Shown here: one piece after another, positions 1 to 11,545 of the stretch
How positions within the stretch are numbered: position 1 is the first letter of the stretch
Layout: each line of letters starts with the position of its first letter
Assembly (NCBI GenBank): GCA_016808115.1
Contig: JAEQBH010005401.1
Span: 124,001-188,000 of the forward strand
Origin: Tetrastigma voinierianum
Lineage: Eukaryota > Streptophyta > Magnoliopsida > Vitales > Vitaceae
Length of the DNA stretch: 64,000 nt
Reading direction: 5' to 3'
Translations under genes and position numbers: made by a program
The notes under the pieces: generated by a model
What the model was told of the DNA's origin: nothing
Databases searched by the model: none
What the model saw: only the letters and a program-made list of their open reading frames with translations

Positions 1-182
1 TTTTGCTATAACAAAATATTACATTTACATTTACTATTACAATAGATATGGGGCAGTGAATCCACATAAAGGAGACACCTAAGGTTGTGTTGGCTCACAA
101 AAGTGTGGATGTCCATGACGACTTCTTTAGAACCTACACTGACGAAACACCCGTATAAAGATATAACTTAGTGGGAAACAAG

Positions 183-274
<92 letters not shown>

Positions 275-1902
275 TATGTAATGTATAAATGCATATGTAT
301 AACCGCTTACATTAATCCTCAATTTCAATATCTAATCACATATAATTATTTCCACATATCATATTATTCATCTCTCCCATAAGAGTACTTATCAAAAATT
401 TCATAACAGAATGTACCCATAGGTACACTACAGTATAGAACAGAGATATGCCTTAGCATCCGAGCTGATTACGTTTGTGTTCATATTATTCATTATTTAG
501 ATGCACATCATATAAGTATTTGCCTGCATAGACTAGTAATAATGAATGAGAGGGACGCAACACAATGGTACCAGATGTACAAGATAATATTGAACAGAAG
601 TGTTTGCCACTAATAGACATGCCCAATTATTTAAATACGAGTGCCATAGCACTATATAGGAGGTTAGGAAGACCGGATGTGACGTGTCCTCAAGAGCGAT
701 ACATAAGTGTTGGGTAGCATTAGACAGGAGTGCCGAAGCACTAAATAGATGTGCCTATTTGTTCACTATTCGGTCTTAGGCAAACACATAATTATATGTG
801 GTTCAGATCATTTTGCACTGATCTTACCAATATCCATGTTATGCACTTGGTCAATTCTTAAGACTGAACTGTCCTCATTCAAATTGAATCGTCCAGTGCC
901 AATGTGACGCTTTAGTTTAGTAATTAATAACGTATAACTTAGATAATTGCACGAACCATTTCATTCATTTGTTAGGATCACACTAATCCACTTCATGCCT
1001 ATCATTCACCTAAATCAGTCCTAACATAGGAGTAATTGTTTGCACTACCAAAATAAGAAAAGGGGTTTTTCGTTCGCTTTAAAGGAGTGACCTTCGCTAA
1101 GGCGAGGCAACCTTCGCCGAGGCAGGCGTAGACTGGAAATTTTGGTTTCCGGGGTTTGCCTAGAGAGCGCACCTTCGTTTGTGCAAAGAGTCCACCTAAG
1201 CGAAGCCTCATTCCTCTATCTCGAAGAGCAGGAAATTAGAAAGAATACCCATACCCTTCGCCGAGGTGAAGGACTCTTCGCCTAAGCGTAGGGCATTGGG
1301 CCTGAATAGAAGTGTCACATTTTGCCATTTTTCACAAGACAATTTCAAACCCAAAACGTAAAATGATCAAAACTAACCTCAAACCTAACTTAAACCAACC
1401 AAAAACACATTTATGGAAAGAGTAAGGGTTTTTCCTAACCTTGATTATCTTGAAGACTTCAACCTAGCTTTCATTTTCTTCATTTTCTTCCTTCCTTTCC
1501 TTTCCTTCTCTTTGCTTGAACAAGGAGAGCCAAGAGCAATGGATTGAGCAAACCAATTTTTGGTCTCCTCCCTACACAACCGGGTGCCCTAGCTCTCAAA
1601 GCCCAAAAATGGAGAATTTCTCCCTTCTATAAGACAAGTTATTGTCTTAAGGTGTTTTGGCTCGATTTTTTTTCCCTTTTGCTATTTAGTCCTCCATTTT
1701 CATTCAATTTACAAAGAAACTTATCAAAAGTCTACCATAACATATAATCTTATGGTTTTATGTCTTTTGTGTCCTTAATTAGAAATTTACCAGTTTACCA
1801 TTTTTCATACATAGCACTTAAATTTCCGAAAAATACAAATTTGATTTCCATTATACCATAAACGTGTCATAAAACTATTAGGGTATAATTTGGGGTGTTA
1901 CA
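1..1902 (-). mobile_element. 3' LTR of a minus-strand chromovirus, truncated by the window edge
   Basis: Read on the minus strand the LTR starts TGTAACACCCCAAATTATAC at 1,902 and runs left off the window. It directly abuts the integrase reading frame, whose stop codon TAA lies inside the LTR start. A purine-rich tract (1,903-1,917, minus-strand reading AAGTGGGGGAGAAT) sits next to it, as expected for the plus-strand primer. Positions 385-1,902 match 16,788-18,222 in direct orientation at roughly 85-90% by eye. Positions 1-370 match 16,258-16,620 only in inverted orientation. The TGTAACACCCC start is typical of Tekay/Del-type chromoviruses, so the lineage name is an inference. Confidence 0.8.
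187..271. repeat. (TA)n microsatellite
   Basis: About 42 uninterrupted TA dinucleotides inside the truncated LTR. It creates a spurious minus-strand Tyr-Ile repeat reading frame. The corresponding part of the other LTR copy (near 16,400) lacks it, so the array expanded in this copy. Confidence 0.97.
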
Positions 1903-2570
1903 ATTCTCCCCCACTTAAAAGAATTTCGTCCACGAAATTCATACTTGAATTGAAGAGTTGTGGGTACTGTGCCTTGATTTTCGATTTTGGCTCCCAAGTT
2001 GCTTCCTCCATACCATGGTGTTGGAGTTTTACCAGAGGGACTTGTTTGTTTCGTAATTGTTTCACTTCATGAGCTAGAATGGCTTTTGGCTCTTTATTAA
2101 AAGAGAAGTCTGATTGCACTTGTATATCTTGTACTGGCAAGATGTGAGATTCATCAAAACGGTATTTTTGAAGCATTGAGACATGGAACACGTTATGTAA
2201 TTTGGCCAACTCCTGAGGGAGTGCCAAACGATAAGCGACTGGTCCAATTATTTCTAAGATTTCATAAGGTCCGATAAATCTTGGACTCAATTTTCCTTTC
2301 TTTCCAAACCGGAGTATCTTCCTCCATGGTGATACTTTCAAAATGACCTTATCCCCTACTTTGTACTATATGTCTTTTCTTTTCAGATCCGCAAACGACT
2401 TTTGTCTATCACTAGCAGCTTTTAACCTTTGCCGAATAACCAGAACTTTTTCTTCTGTTGTCTCTTTTACTATGTCAAGGCCAATTACTTTATGCTTGTT
2501 TAGGCCGGTCCAGCATACATGAGTTCTACATTTCCTGCCATACAAGGCTTCATAGGGGGCCATACCAATA
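1898..2570 (-). pseudogene. Ty3/gypsy integrase C-terminus with chromodomain-like tail
   Basis: Two minus-strand frames, 2,563-2,366 and 2,341-1,898, join through a frameshift. The first has the MAPYEALYGRKCR motif that ends the integrase core and the DRQKSFAD segment. The second has KVSPWRKILRFGKKGKLSPRF (GPY/F module), then FIGPYEILE and HNVFHVSMLQKY. It ends in a charged chromodomain-like stretch containing EEATWEPKSKI. In the family this tail directs integration into heterochromatin. The reading frame ends inside the adjacent LTR, so this is the 3' end of pol. The frameshift makes it non-functional as written. Confidence 0.9.
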
Positions 2571-2747
2571 CTTGACTAATATATGTTGTTATAGGAAAAT
2601 TCCATAAGAGGAATATACCTATCCCAACTTCCAGGAAAATCTAGCACACAACCCCGAAGCATGTCCTCTAACACTTGAATCACTTTTTCAAATTGTCCAT
2701 CAGTTTATGGATGGAAGGCTGTACTAAAATTCAGTCGAGTACTTAAG

Positions 2748-3300
2748 GCTGACTTTAATTCTTTCCAAAACCTCATTTAAACTGCGGAACGGATCGGCAC
2801 TATTGGCAAAGAGAATCCCATGCAACCCAGGACACCACTTCACATACAAACGTTTGGACCGATCTATAAATAAGCTGACTGGTAAGAAGTGAGCAGACTT
2901 GTAACCACAACGATTACCCAACTAAATGATGTTTCTTTCTAAAGGAGGGGAAAATGACACAAAGGGATTTAATATAATTTAATAGATTGATTGTTCAAAT
3001 TTTTACTTATCGACAAGTCGACATTCGATACATATCAAGTATCCTTTTCATCCTCCACCAATAGTACTATTTCAAATCTTAATACATCTTGTTACCTCTA
3101 AGATGCATGGTGAATACGGTATTGTGGCTTTCATTCATCAACTTCTTTTTCAATTCTTGGACATTTGGGTATACATAGTCTCTTATTGTAATAGAGACCT
3201 CCATCCCCTTTTATAGAATAGTCAGTCTTGTTTCCATTTCTGACTAATAGTACCATTTGTTGTAACTTGACATCATTTTCCTAAGCATTTATCATCATCC
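2748..3300. repeat. Tandem duplication inside integrase, unit 1
   Basis: This 553-bp unit starts GCTGACTTTAATTCTTTCC and ends ACATCATTTTCC...CATCATCC. The next unit repeats it in direct orientation. Both units begin with the same 18-20 bases and end with the same string of about 60 bases. Internally they differ by many substitutions and small indels, about 80% identity by eye. A GCT microhomology sits at the junction. Confidence 0.9.
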
Positions 3301-3865
3301 GCTGACTTTAATTCTTTCCAAAACCTTGATTTAAACCGTGGAACGTGATCAGACACTATTGGCAGTAGAATCCCATGCAACCGGACAATCTCACTCTCAC
3401 ATACGTACCGCTGACCGATCCATGGAATAGCTTCGGGTTTCTGACTGGTAAAGGCGGAGTAGACTCTTTGTAAGTCTGTCAACGATTACCCAACTAAATG
3501 ATGTTTCTTTTGGGTGAGGGGAAAAATGGACACAAAGGATTTAATGCACCTGACGGCATTCTGATGTTCATTTTCTACTTCATCACAAGTCGACATTCGA
3601 TACATACTGCTATATCCTTTTCATCCCTCTCCACCAATAAGATTCATTTCGAAATCTTAATACATCTTGTTACTCTAAGATGCATGGTGAATACTCAGAT
3701 TGCGCTTTCATTCATCAACTTCTTTTTCACTTGACATTCGCATACATAGTCTCTTATCAGAATAGAGACCTCCATCCTCTTTTATAATAGTCACTTGTCA
3801 TTTCCCGACTAATAGTACCATTTGTTGTAACTTGACATCATTTTCCTAAGCATTTATCATCATCC
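3301..3865. repeat. Tandem duplication inside integrase, unit 2
   Basis: Second copy of the 553-bp unit, 565 bp long. This copy keeps a longer open integrase frame (3,273-3,482, minus). It joins the unduplicated RNase H-side sequence at GCTTCAAATCAGG. Confidence 0.9.
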
Positions 3866-4583
3866 GCTTCAAATCAGGCATAGCCTTTAATTGAGCTAAC
3901 AAGGCTCCATCAGATGCAAATCTCCATGTACAGTGTTTCAGGGGCAAATAGAAATTGTTTTTCTACTTAAGGCGTCCACCACCACATTAGATTTTCCTAG
4001 GAGATAATCAACTATGCAATCATAGTCCTTGAATAATTCTAGCCACCGACATCGCTTTGCTCGCTCTTCCGAAGTTAACGAGGCCACACTCATATCCAGG
4101 AATATTCTACAATTTTCACCATATAAGTAAGGTCTTATTTCAAAGCAGACATCACCAATGCGCTTAACTCCAAATCATGGATAACTCATTATGTGGTTTC
4201 ATCTGTCTTGAGGCATATGCCATCACCATCAACACACATCCCAAACCAATCCTTGAAGCATCACTATACATGGTGTATTCTCTACCCGGAGTAGGCTAAG
4301 TCAACACTAGTGCTTCAACTAGTATTTTCTTTAACTGATCAAACTTGACTGACATTTGTCATCCCATTCAAACTTCACCCATTTTTGAAGTAACTTAGTA
4401 AGTGTAGAGGTTATGATGGAGAATCCCTTTACGAACCGTCAGTAATACCTAGCTAAACCCAAGAAACTTCTCACCTCTGTTACATTCGAAAGGCTTCCTA
4501 CCACAATCGCCTAATCTTTACAGATCAACTCGACACCTCAGATACACACATGACCTAGGAATGACACTTCCTTAAGCCAAAAA
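3866..4583 (-). pseudogene. Ty3/gypsy RT C-terminus and RNase H fragment
   Basis: On the minus strand, from 4,583 leftwards, I read FWLKEVSFLGHV (end of the RT palm/connection). An SWV*LG region then corresponds to FLGLAGYYRRFV, followed by a KW-VKFEWDDKCQ-like stretch. YSDASRIGLGCVLM with AYASRQMKPH lies around 4,190-4,275. The last block carries the first catalytic aspartate of RNase H. The order RT-RNase H-integrase is the Ty3/gypsy order. Stops and frameshifts are frequent. The frame is interrupted at 4,583 by a solo LTR and resumes at 7,248. Confidence 0.88.
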
Positions 4584-5573
4584 TGTAAAACCCGAGAAAA
4601 TTCAATTTTTCGAGAAAGGGTAAAAAGATAATTTAAGTTGGAAAATCTGAAAATTTTCTAGATCTCAGATGATGAAATATGTTATCATTGAATCTCTGCC
4701 TTCGCTAAATCTACCAACACGTTGAATTTCCCCCTCATTAATTTCGAGACAAAGAGGAATTTCACGCTTTTCGAGGCATCAAGAATGAAAACTCGGACAC
4801 ATGTTGAGTGGCTCACAGTGTGCCACGTGTCAAGTGGAGAATCAGTCAAACAAAAAGCTCAGGTGGGACCCTTAATAGACATGTGGCAACACATGATTGG
4901 AGAGAAATCCAAGGTAGATGGATAAGGTGATAAGGGTAATCCAAGGAGTCAATGGGGTGCTGACATGTGGCAAAAAGTACTCTCCAAACTTGAATCCTTG
5001 CATCAAATAATTCAAAGAGGGAAGAGAAAAGGACAGAGAAAGAGAAAAGAAGGAGAAAGCTTAGAGAGAGAAGCTCCACCTTCTCTCTAGGTTTCCCGGC
5101 GATCAGATTGACATTTTCCGGCAGAGCAAGAAGAAAAATGCTTCCCCATGAAGAGAGCTTCAAGTGGAGACCGGAAACGGGGAGTTTTGACAAACTCTAA
5201 GAGCTAGGTCTTCTCCTACTTTGGTTAGTTTCATCTTAAAATGGGTGGTGGGTGTCTTTCCCCGCGGGAATGTTTGGTTGCATTGTACTCAAGGGAAGTT
5301 ACTCTATTTTGATCATAAGCACTAGCCGCACTTTAGGATTGGTTTTGGTTAAAACAAAGAATTTGCAGAAACACGAAAATCAGAGCTATATTAGTGAACT
5401 GATGTTAGGCTTTTTGAATTTCCCAAATAGAACCCTATAGCTCAAAGTTATGGTTCGCTTAATTCGAATAGTCTAAGTTGAAGTGGTCAGATCAAGAGTT
5501 AGCTTCGAAGGCTAGGCTAGATAGCTAAGTAGCCAATAGCTACGGTTAGGTCACCACCGGTTAGGGTCACGGT

Positions 5574-5975
5574 GGGAGGGCTCAACCTCGATGACCATAA
5601 CTTTGTCCAAAAATTGCCGTGTTCTCGGACTCTATGGAAATCCCATCAGTCAAGATTCCAGCCATATTCCTGTTGGAGTGACAAAGTAAGGAACACAAAC
5701 CTGCTGAAATCTATGTTTTTCTCAGTATCAAGTAATAAGAGGGCCACTAGCTGGGGCTGGCCAGGGCCACACCCTGACAGCGCCAGGGCCGCATTTGCTG
5801 TAATGGGCCGGTTAGGTTGGGTTCATGTGGAGGCTCCAACTCTGACGACCATAACTTCCCGTCCGAACTCCGTTTCGTTCTTGACTCTATGGAGCTCGAC
5901 GAGTCACATTCACCTATGAGTTCATGTGGGAGGACACGGGTAAACACAACCTGCTAAAATATATGTTTTACACCA
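5574..5975. repeat. Two-copy tandem module inside the solo LTR
   Basis: About 245-bp spaced copies, from 5,574 and 5,815. Both contain GACCATAACTT, then a CCG-rich part, then GACTCTATGGA and a shared AACACAA-CCTGCT-AAAT end. A similar module, inverted, occurs three times in the LTR at 46,752-49,537. Confidence 0.65.
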
Positions 5976-6148
5976 AGTGTGCAGGTCGCTTGGTTGTGTC
6001 AATGTGAATAACCGGGTTTTAACATGGCCATTGCATGGCATGTTGTAGGCTATTGTAATGGGTAGAAATTACCATGAGTTAGCCTAAGGAAGGTTGTATG
6101 AAATCATTGTTTAGTCATGGATTGATGAATGCTAATATGTTTGATACG

Positions 6149-6174
<26 letters not shown>
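6149..6174. repeat. (AT)n microsatellite
   Basis: Short AT dinucleotide run inside the solo LTR. Confidence 0.95.
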
Positions 6175-6179
<5 letters not shown>

Positions 6180-7247
6180 TGAAATATATGGAACTTATAT
6201 GCCACGAATATATTTTGCATCAGAATTGACATGAAAAGGCAGCTGATGTAAATGGTTCATGTGTGTGCATCTTAGATGCAAGAAGAGAATTGCAAGCGCA
6301 TAATCAGCATCAGACATAATCTAGAACACGCACGAGTCGTGTGGCACATAGAAATCAATTCACCATTCTTAGGATGTGATTCAAATGGATGTTAGTCCAA
6401 TTGGAGACTCAATGTGGTATAAATGAATAAAACAAATGAAAATAAATTAATGTGTGTCATGATAAGAAGGGGACAAGCGACCTCCTGTGTGAAATGCTTG
6501 AACTTTGGGGTGGTAAGAGACCCAAGCAGGATCCAAAATTTATGTATGGGTGTAGACTCGCGTGGTTTCAAAATTCTCATGTCAAACAAGAGACACTACT
6601 TAACATGATGGCACTTTAGTCAGGATGGAGGCTCGGATTGACTCGGGATTTGTTGCCCATTGGCACTTGTAGTGGGTACTGGTGAGTCGAGAAGGGTTTG
6701 GTATACGTGTGTCATTGGTACTACTACCGATACCACACTCGCATAGGCATGTGCGAGGGAGCCGGAGTGACTCGGGATAAGGGCATAAGACATTCCATAC
6801 ATGACATACGTAAATTCATGTAGACATTTTCACTGATGCATGGGTTGGTTTCGACATTGCATGAGCATCTCACGTTGGAGTAACCCCTTGTAGAAGATAT
6901 CACCACCGGGCTTTGCTCACCCTGGGTCAGGACCCCCTTTAGGTACACGAGCACGAATCTTCCTTCAAGGCCGTGAGTACGAAGAAGGCCGTAGTCATGG
7001 CCTTGAGAAGCACACAAAATATATTAGAATAATCTAATTTTAATATATTTTGGCATGTAAAAGTGTAAAAGAGTTGCACATCAAACCTTGTGAAATATTA
7101 TAAGAAATTCTGTTATTTGTAAGAAATTAATGAAATAACTCATATATGAGACATGTGAGTGTGGAGGTCGAGCACCCGATATCCATACAAAGTTTCCGTG
7201 GGTCAGACGGGTTGTCAAATCTTAGGACCCCTGATAGGGGCGCCACA

Positions 7248-8010
7248 AAGAAAAAATCACATCTTTATTTAATTTGAAAACAACTGCTTTTCCGATCCAG
7301 AACACTATCCTCAAATGTTGTCTATGCCCCAGGCATCCTTAAAATACACTAAGATGTCATCTATGAATACCACTACAAACTGGTCTAAATCAAGGTGGAA
7401 TGCCCTATTCATCAAGTCCATGAATGTGACCGGTGCATTAGTCAACCCAAATGGCATTACTAAAAACTCATAATGACCATGATTCAGTTCTGCAAAAGGT
7501 CGCTTTCAGATATCAACATCTTTACCCGTAGTTGATAATATCTCGATTGTAGGTCTATTTTTGAAAAGACACTCGTCTTTCAACTCCGATCGGGTATATC
7601 TTTCTATCTTCCTCATAAATAGATATTTCATTCTTTCACGCTTATCTTATCGTATTTCCTACGAATCAATGCACATTCAGAGAGTGCCATATTTCTTTTT
7701 AACAAACAAAACCGGCGCATCCCAGGGCGAAACACTAGGTTAGACAAATCCCTTGTACAATAGCTCCTGTAGTCAGTTGGATCCATACGGTAAGGTGCCC
7801 TAGATATAGGAGTCGTTCCATGTAAAACTTCAATAGCCAGATCTACTTCTCTTTCGGGTAGTAAACTTGGTAATTCCTCGGGAAACACACACGCAAATTC
7901 TTTACTCATCTGTAATAGGTTTTCCGCATCACCATCCCGACCAGATTTCAACCAAGCCGTGCGTTTCTCACAACCTTTCGAACAGCCATAAGGAAACACA
8001 TTTGACGTTT
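7248..8010 (-). pseudogene. Ty3/gypsy reverse transcriptase N-terminal and palm region
   Basis: The minus strand reads FPEELPSLLPEREVDLAIEV, then GTTPISRAPYRM (7,999-7,790), the segment joining protease to RT. Further left come frame-broken HGHYEFLVMPFGLTNAP and VVFIDDILVYF (near 7,345-7,370). FIDD is the catalytic YxDD box. The polypeptide is cut at LFSKLNK by the insertion at 7,247. Together with 3,866-4,583 it is one polymerase. It copies the element RNA in virus-like particles when intact. Several frameshifts inactivate it. Confidence 0.9.
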
Positions 8011-8535
8011 AGAACATACCATATACCACCCACCCGACATTAAGACTCGTCAGCCTTTATCAACGACTATAAACACGTTGAAACAACCGGTCCTCGATCG
8101 TATTAACTGAAACATCGATCAACGAAGAACTTATCGATCATTAGAGTAATATTTGATATATCGCGATCTAATATTAGCCAACGAAGATGATGTTAGAGTT
8201 AACATTTATTAACATCAATAACGAAATCGATCAACACGCTCCGTCCTTCCAAGTATAAGTCTTCCAACCTGTGTGAAGCTTATAAGAGTGGTCAGGCATA
8301 ATCACTCCTTAATCAGTCCTGGTCGCCCGCTTTATATGATCCTTTTTATTTGTAAACTATCTACCAACGTGAAAGTGTTTGTTTGATAAATGCATGTGCC
8401 TCTATAATCAGAACAATAGTCAAAGGATAGATGCAGTCTGTTATCAATGGGAACTGAAACAGATCATCCGCAGAACACACTGATAAAGCAATATGGTGCA
8501 ATTGCTTCACAGGTCCATGTCAATGTAGAAAAACC
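8011..8535. other. Unassigned internal stretch between RT and gag relics
   Basis: A protease and zinc-knuckle region would be expected here if gag and RT belonged to one element. I could not recognise a D-S/T-G protease motif or a CCHC knuckle in any frame. Short words such as CGATCAAC and ATCGATC recur. It probably holds the junction between the chromovirus and the foreign gag fragment to its right. Confidence 0.5.
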
Positions 8536-9240
8536 TCACCTGATACAATGTATCAAATATCCCATTATCAGTATTCGATCTACTTCTTCCCTGAACTGGA
8601 TGTGGGAAGAGTCCGCCCCATAATCCCCAGCTATGCCCTCCTTAATTCCATAGAGGGCCTGAACCAATGATCCAAAGTCTGTCTGTGGAAAGCCCATGAG
8701 ATGCCTAGCAAATCGGGGTTGAAGGTTGCGCATAATCATGCTGATCTAATCACGCTCTGAGGGTCTATCTATAATCTGTGCTATCTTCTCCCTCAATCGG
8801 GAGATAAATGAAGTGATTGACTCATCCAGCCTCTGCCTGAGGGCCTCAAAATCCCTCCGAGATACGTCCACTACAATATTAAAAGAATATTGTCTGATAG
8901 ACTCCTGTCCCAAATCAGCCCATGTCCTAAGTCTTGAAAGGTCCAATAAGGCAAACCAACATTGAGCGGCACCACTCAGTGACAGAGGGAATAACATAAT
9001 CATTTGTGCCTCATCCAGTCTATGCCCGTGCATAATAAATGTTGTATAATCAGCAAGTGGGCACGGGGCACCCTATACCTAGACTCAATGTCCGACATGC
9101 GGAACTCAACTGGCAAGGCTACCACTGGAAGGTCATCATATCCGTCCCAACCTATAACTCCATCAGAAACATGCAGAGACATGATCTTCTACTCAATCAT
9201 ATCAATACAGGCCTGGGTGTCATCAATAATCATGGTAGGG
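8536..9240 (-). pseudogene. Ty3/gypsy gag (capsid) fragment, Tat-type
   Basis: Minus-strand frames 9,033-8,746 and 8,739-8,536 form one gag. I read MHGHRLDEAQMIMLFPLSL, then GAAQCWFALL (retrotransposon gag core), EALRQRLDESITSFISRLRE, IIDRPSERD, and after a frameshift IMRNLQPRFARHLMG and FGSLVQALYGI. SFISRWREK..DRPSE..I.M.M.+LQP is the hallmark of a gag group I associate with Tat/Ogre-like elements, not chromoviruses. The same block recurs at 51,660-51,760 in the large Tat-type element. Gag forms the particle shell around element RNA. The frame is broken once and the C-terminus is lost. Confidence 0.85.
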
Positions 9241-9953
9241 CCACTACGAATGAGGCTGTAGTCTCAAGATGATTGGCAAGCATAAAATGCTCCACCAGGG
9301 GCTGATTGAACAGTGTGGTGGTGAACCGTATAGTCCTACGATACAAAGGTCCAAATGATGGTGGTGGTGTGGAGGTGCAAGAGTCACGTGGGTGCTTCCC
9401 GAATCGGCAATGGTCAAGTATGATGCCCATCAATCCTCATCATATCTCCACATGGCATCCCCGAGATGCCATGGTATCGTAATCCAACCAACTAGTCAAT
9501 GCGTAGCGTATTAAGGGTCCATATATCTCAAGATCCAAACATTTGAATCGATCGTGTGAATCTAACTCTCTAACAAGTCTACATTCCATCCGAATCCAAG
9601 CCTCTGAACCCGTAGTCGGTCCCAATCAACAATCCTTCCAAAAGAAAAGTATGTTAGTCCCCGACTATCAATCCCGTAGAATCAAACCAATATTGTATGA
9701 CTAAAATCATTCGAGAATGAACTCCATGCATGTCAATAGCTAAACTGATATATAGCTTCACAAGCAGGAGCGGGATTCTGACAAGGAGATACCTCAAGGG
9801 TAATACTCAAAAGTCGATAACTGAAAAGGTAAGTCCTAAAAGCTAGATGACTGTATCTTGCATTCGGATAATGAATCCAAGATCCTAACTAACAATCAAA
9901 TGATTACTACTGGCTACTGCGATGTATCCATGAAATTCACTTCGTATTAAGGT
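9241..9953 (-). other. Probable gag leader / 5' untranslated region of the Tat-type fragment
   Basis: No convincing conserved domain. Short minus-strand frames rich in basic residues exist (9,230-9,433 and 9,440-9,625) but match nothing I recognise. The position upstream of gag, and continuity with 13,390 onward once the solo LTR is removed, suggest leader sequence. Confidence 0.4.
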
Positions 9954-10499
9954 TGTGTCATTACACCGATTCCCGCTCTAATTTCGAATGGTGGATCCGA
10001 ATCGAGTCCGGGCGCGGTGACGATATAATCGGGACTTTAATCGCTTTTTTCTCAGAGTCGAACTTGTACCTATATACAAACAATTTCCTCGTAATAATAA
10101 AATCATTTACATATAATAAAAGAACTACCAACGGTCGCATCCATCAAAATCTATACATATATACTCGAGTCCTATTTACATATACAAAACCTGTACTTAC
10201 ATTTACAAATCAGATACAGAAACTATATAATGTATGAACCCTTACTAAGAAGCCGGGCTCAAAGAAGATGCTAAGTTTTCTGACGGTCTCTCCTCAGACC
10301 CACCTGACAGAACCCGTGCTAAGCTTACGCTTAGTGGAAATAGATGACTTATTATACGTAAACACATGCACTTATACCGAATCATACAACTATATGATAA
10401 GAATTTATATTGAATCATGAATTGGTATAACATATTTACATACATAATTATCCTTGTAACCAACTCTATGCTTGTTCGTGATCTCGATACTGTGATCGA

Positions 10500-11090
10500 A
10501 CTTATAAAGAATATTATAATTTACTCGTAACTTACACTTATGGTAGACTTATTCTTATTCCGATCTCCCGTAGGGATTACACATATTTATATTTATTCCC
10601 CAGAGGGACGATACTTATATAGATTTCCTCGTATGATAATTGAGCTTATACATATACTTATACTTATCTCCAGACACACACTTATGCTTATCTCCTACGA
10701 ACATATACTTATGCTTGTCTCTTGAAGGACACATACTTATTCAGATTTCTCAAAGGACATATATATCGAACTTATACTTATAATTGTCTTACATATCTTA
10801 TACTTGTATTACGTGAGCATATACTGTATATCGGATTCATATCAGATATGGAGCTTATTCTTGTATTTCGTATCTTATACTTGTATTCGAACTTGTCTCT
10901 GTATTTCGGATCTTATACTTGTATAACGGAACTTATTCTTATATTTCAAATCTTATACTTGTATTTTAGATCTTATTCTTGTGTTTCGGATCTTATACTT
11001 GTATTATAGATCTTATGCCTGTATTATGAGACTTATTCTTATATTATAGAACTTATACTTGTACTTCATATCTTATACTTGTTCAAATAC
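10500..11090. repeat. About 21-bp degenerate tandem repeat in LTR family B
   Basis: Words of the type ATCTTATACTTGTATTTCGG recur continuously, often paired into units of about 40 bp. The inverted copy of the LTR has the reverse complement (AAGTATAAGATCGAAATCTG) at 54,940-55,510, so the array is an ancestral part of the LTR. Confidence 0.85.
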
Positions 11091-11139
11091 TTTTCTCGAA
11101 TCATTTTCTTTCTTTTTCTTTTTCGCTTCAGTTTGTGGA

Positions 11140-11545
11140 TTTCACATATGGCTATAGAAGCTGACATTCACGCACAGATTCGCTTGTTAACCTCGTCTGC
11201 TTGTCATTTCAAGAGCAATGTGATCTCACATTCAATATTGCAATCTCACATATTACTATAGAAGTCGACATTCACGATAGATTCAGTTGTTGAATCCTAT
11301 CCTGTTTGTCATTCAGTAGCAATGTGATCTCACATTCAATATTGCAATCTTACATATTACTATAGAAGTCGACATTCAATGGCGATTCAAATATTTAACT
11401 CGTCCTGCTTCATATTCAAGATAATGTGATCTCACATTTAACATTGCAATCTCACATATGGCTATAGAAGTCGACATTCACATGCATTCACTTATTAACT
11501 CACCACCCCATTTGTCATTCAAGAGCTGCGTGATTTCGCATGGAA
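11140..11545. repeat. About 103-bp tandem repeat in LTR family B, 4 units
   Basis: TATAGAAGTCGACATTCAC (or a close variant) recurs at 11,153, 11,257, 11,361 and 11,463, so the period is 102-104 bp. Each unit also has CAATGTGATCTCACATTCAA. A diverged version is at 58,560-59,000 in the third copy. I do not see it in the inverted copy. Confidence 0.88.

Larger units (their letters stand above)
2571..3865 (-). pseudogene. Ty3/gypsy integrase catalytic core with internal tandem duplication
   Basis: The minus strand encodes the integrase core. HPQTDGQ-like residues and the WDRYIPLMEFSYNN segment lie at 2,570-2,750. The central part is present twice. The copy at 3,301-3,482 keeps EIVRLHG, IVSDHVPRF and SRFWKEL in one frame. 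In it the family's second catalytic block IVSDRDPRF has lost its RD. The copy at 2,748-2,921 keeps KSAHFLPVSL and RLYVK but is more broken. Integrase joins reverse-transcribed DNA to the host chromosome. This copy cannot be active, given the duplication, frameshifts and altered catalytic block. Confidence 0.88.
4584..7247 (+). mobile_element. Solo LTR (2,664 bp) inserted in the chromovirus RT gene
   Basis: Starts TGTAAAACCCGAG and ends GGGGCGCCACA, giving TG...CA termini. The flanks are one gypsy RT frame cut between KLNK and FWLKEV, so the insertion is certain. Candidate 5-bp target duplications are AAAAA (left) and AAGAA (right), one mismatch apart. A purine-rich run at 5,024-5,072 lies at the same relative place as in other LTRs of this window, which suggests plus-strand orientation. 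No internal region is present, so this is a solo LTR produced by LTR-LTR recombination. Confidence 0.85.

Noticed and set aside
134..328. Minus-strand 64-residue open frame rich in Tyr-Ile
   Set aside because: It is a translation of the (TA)n microsatellite.
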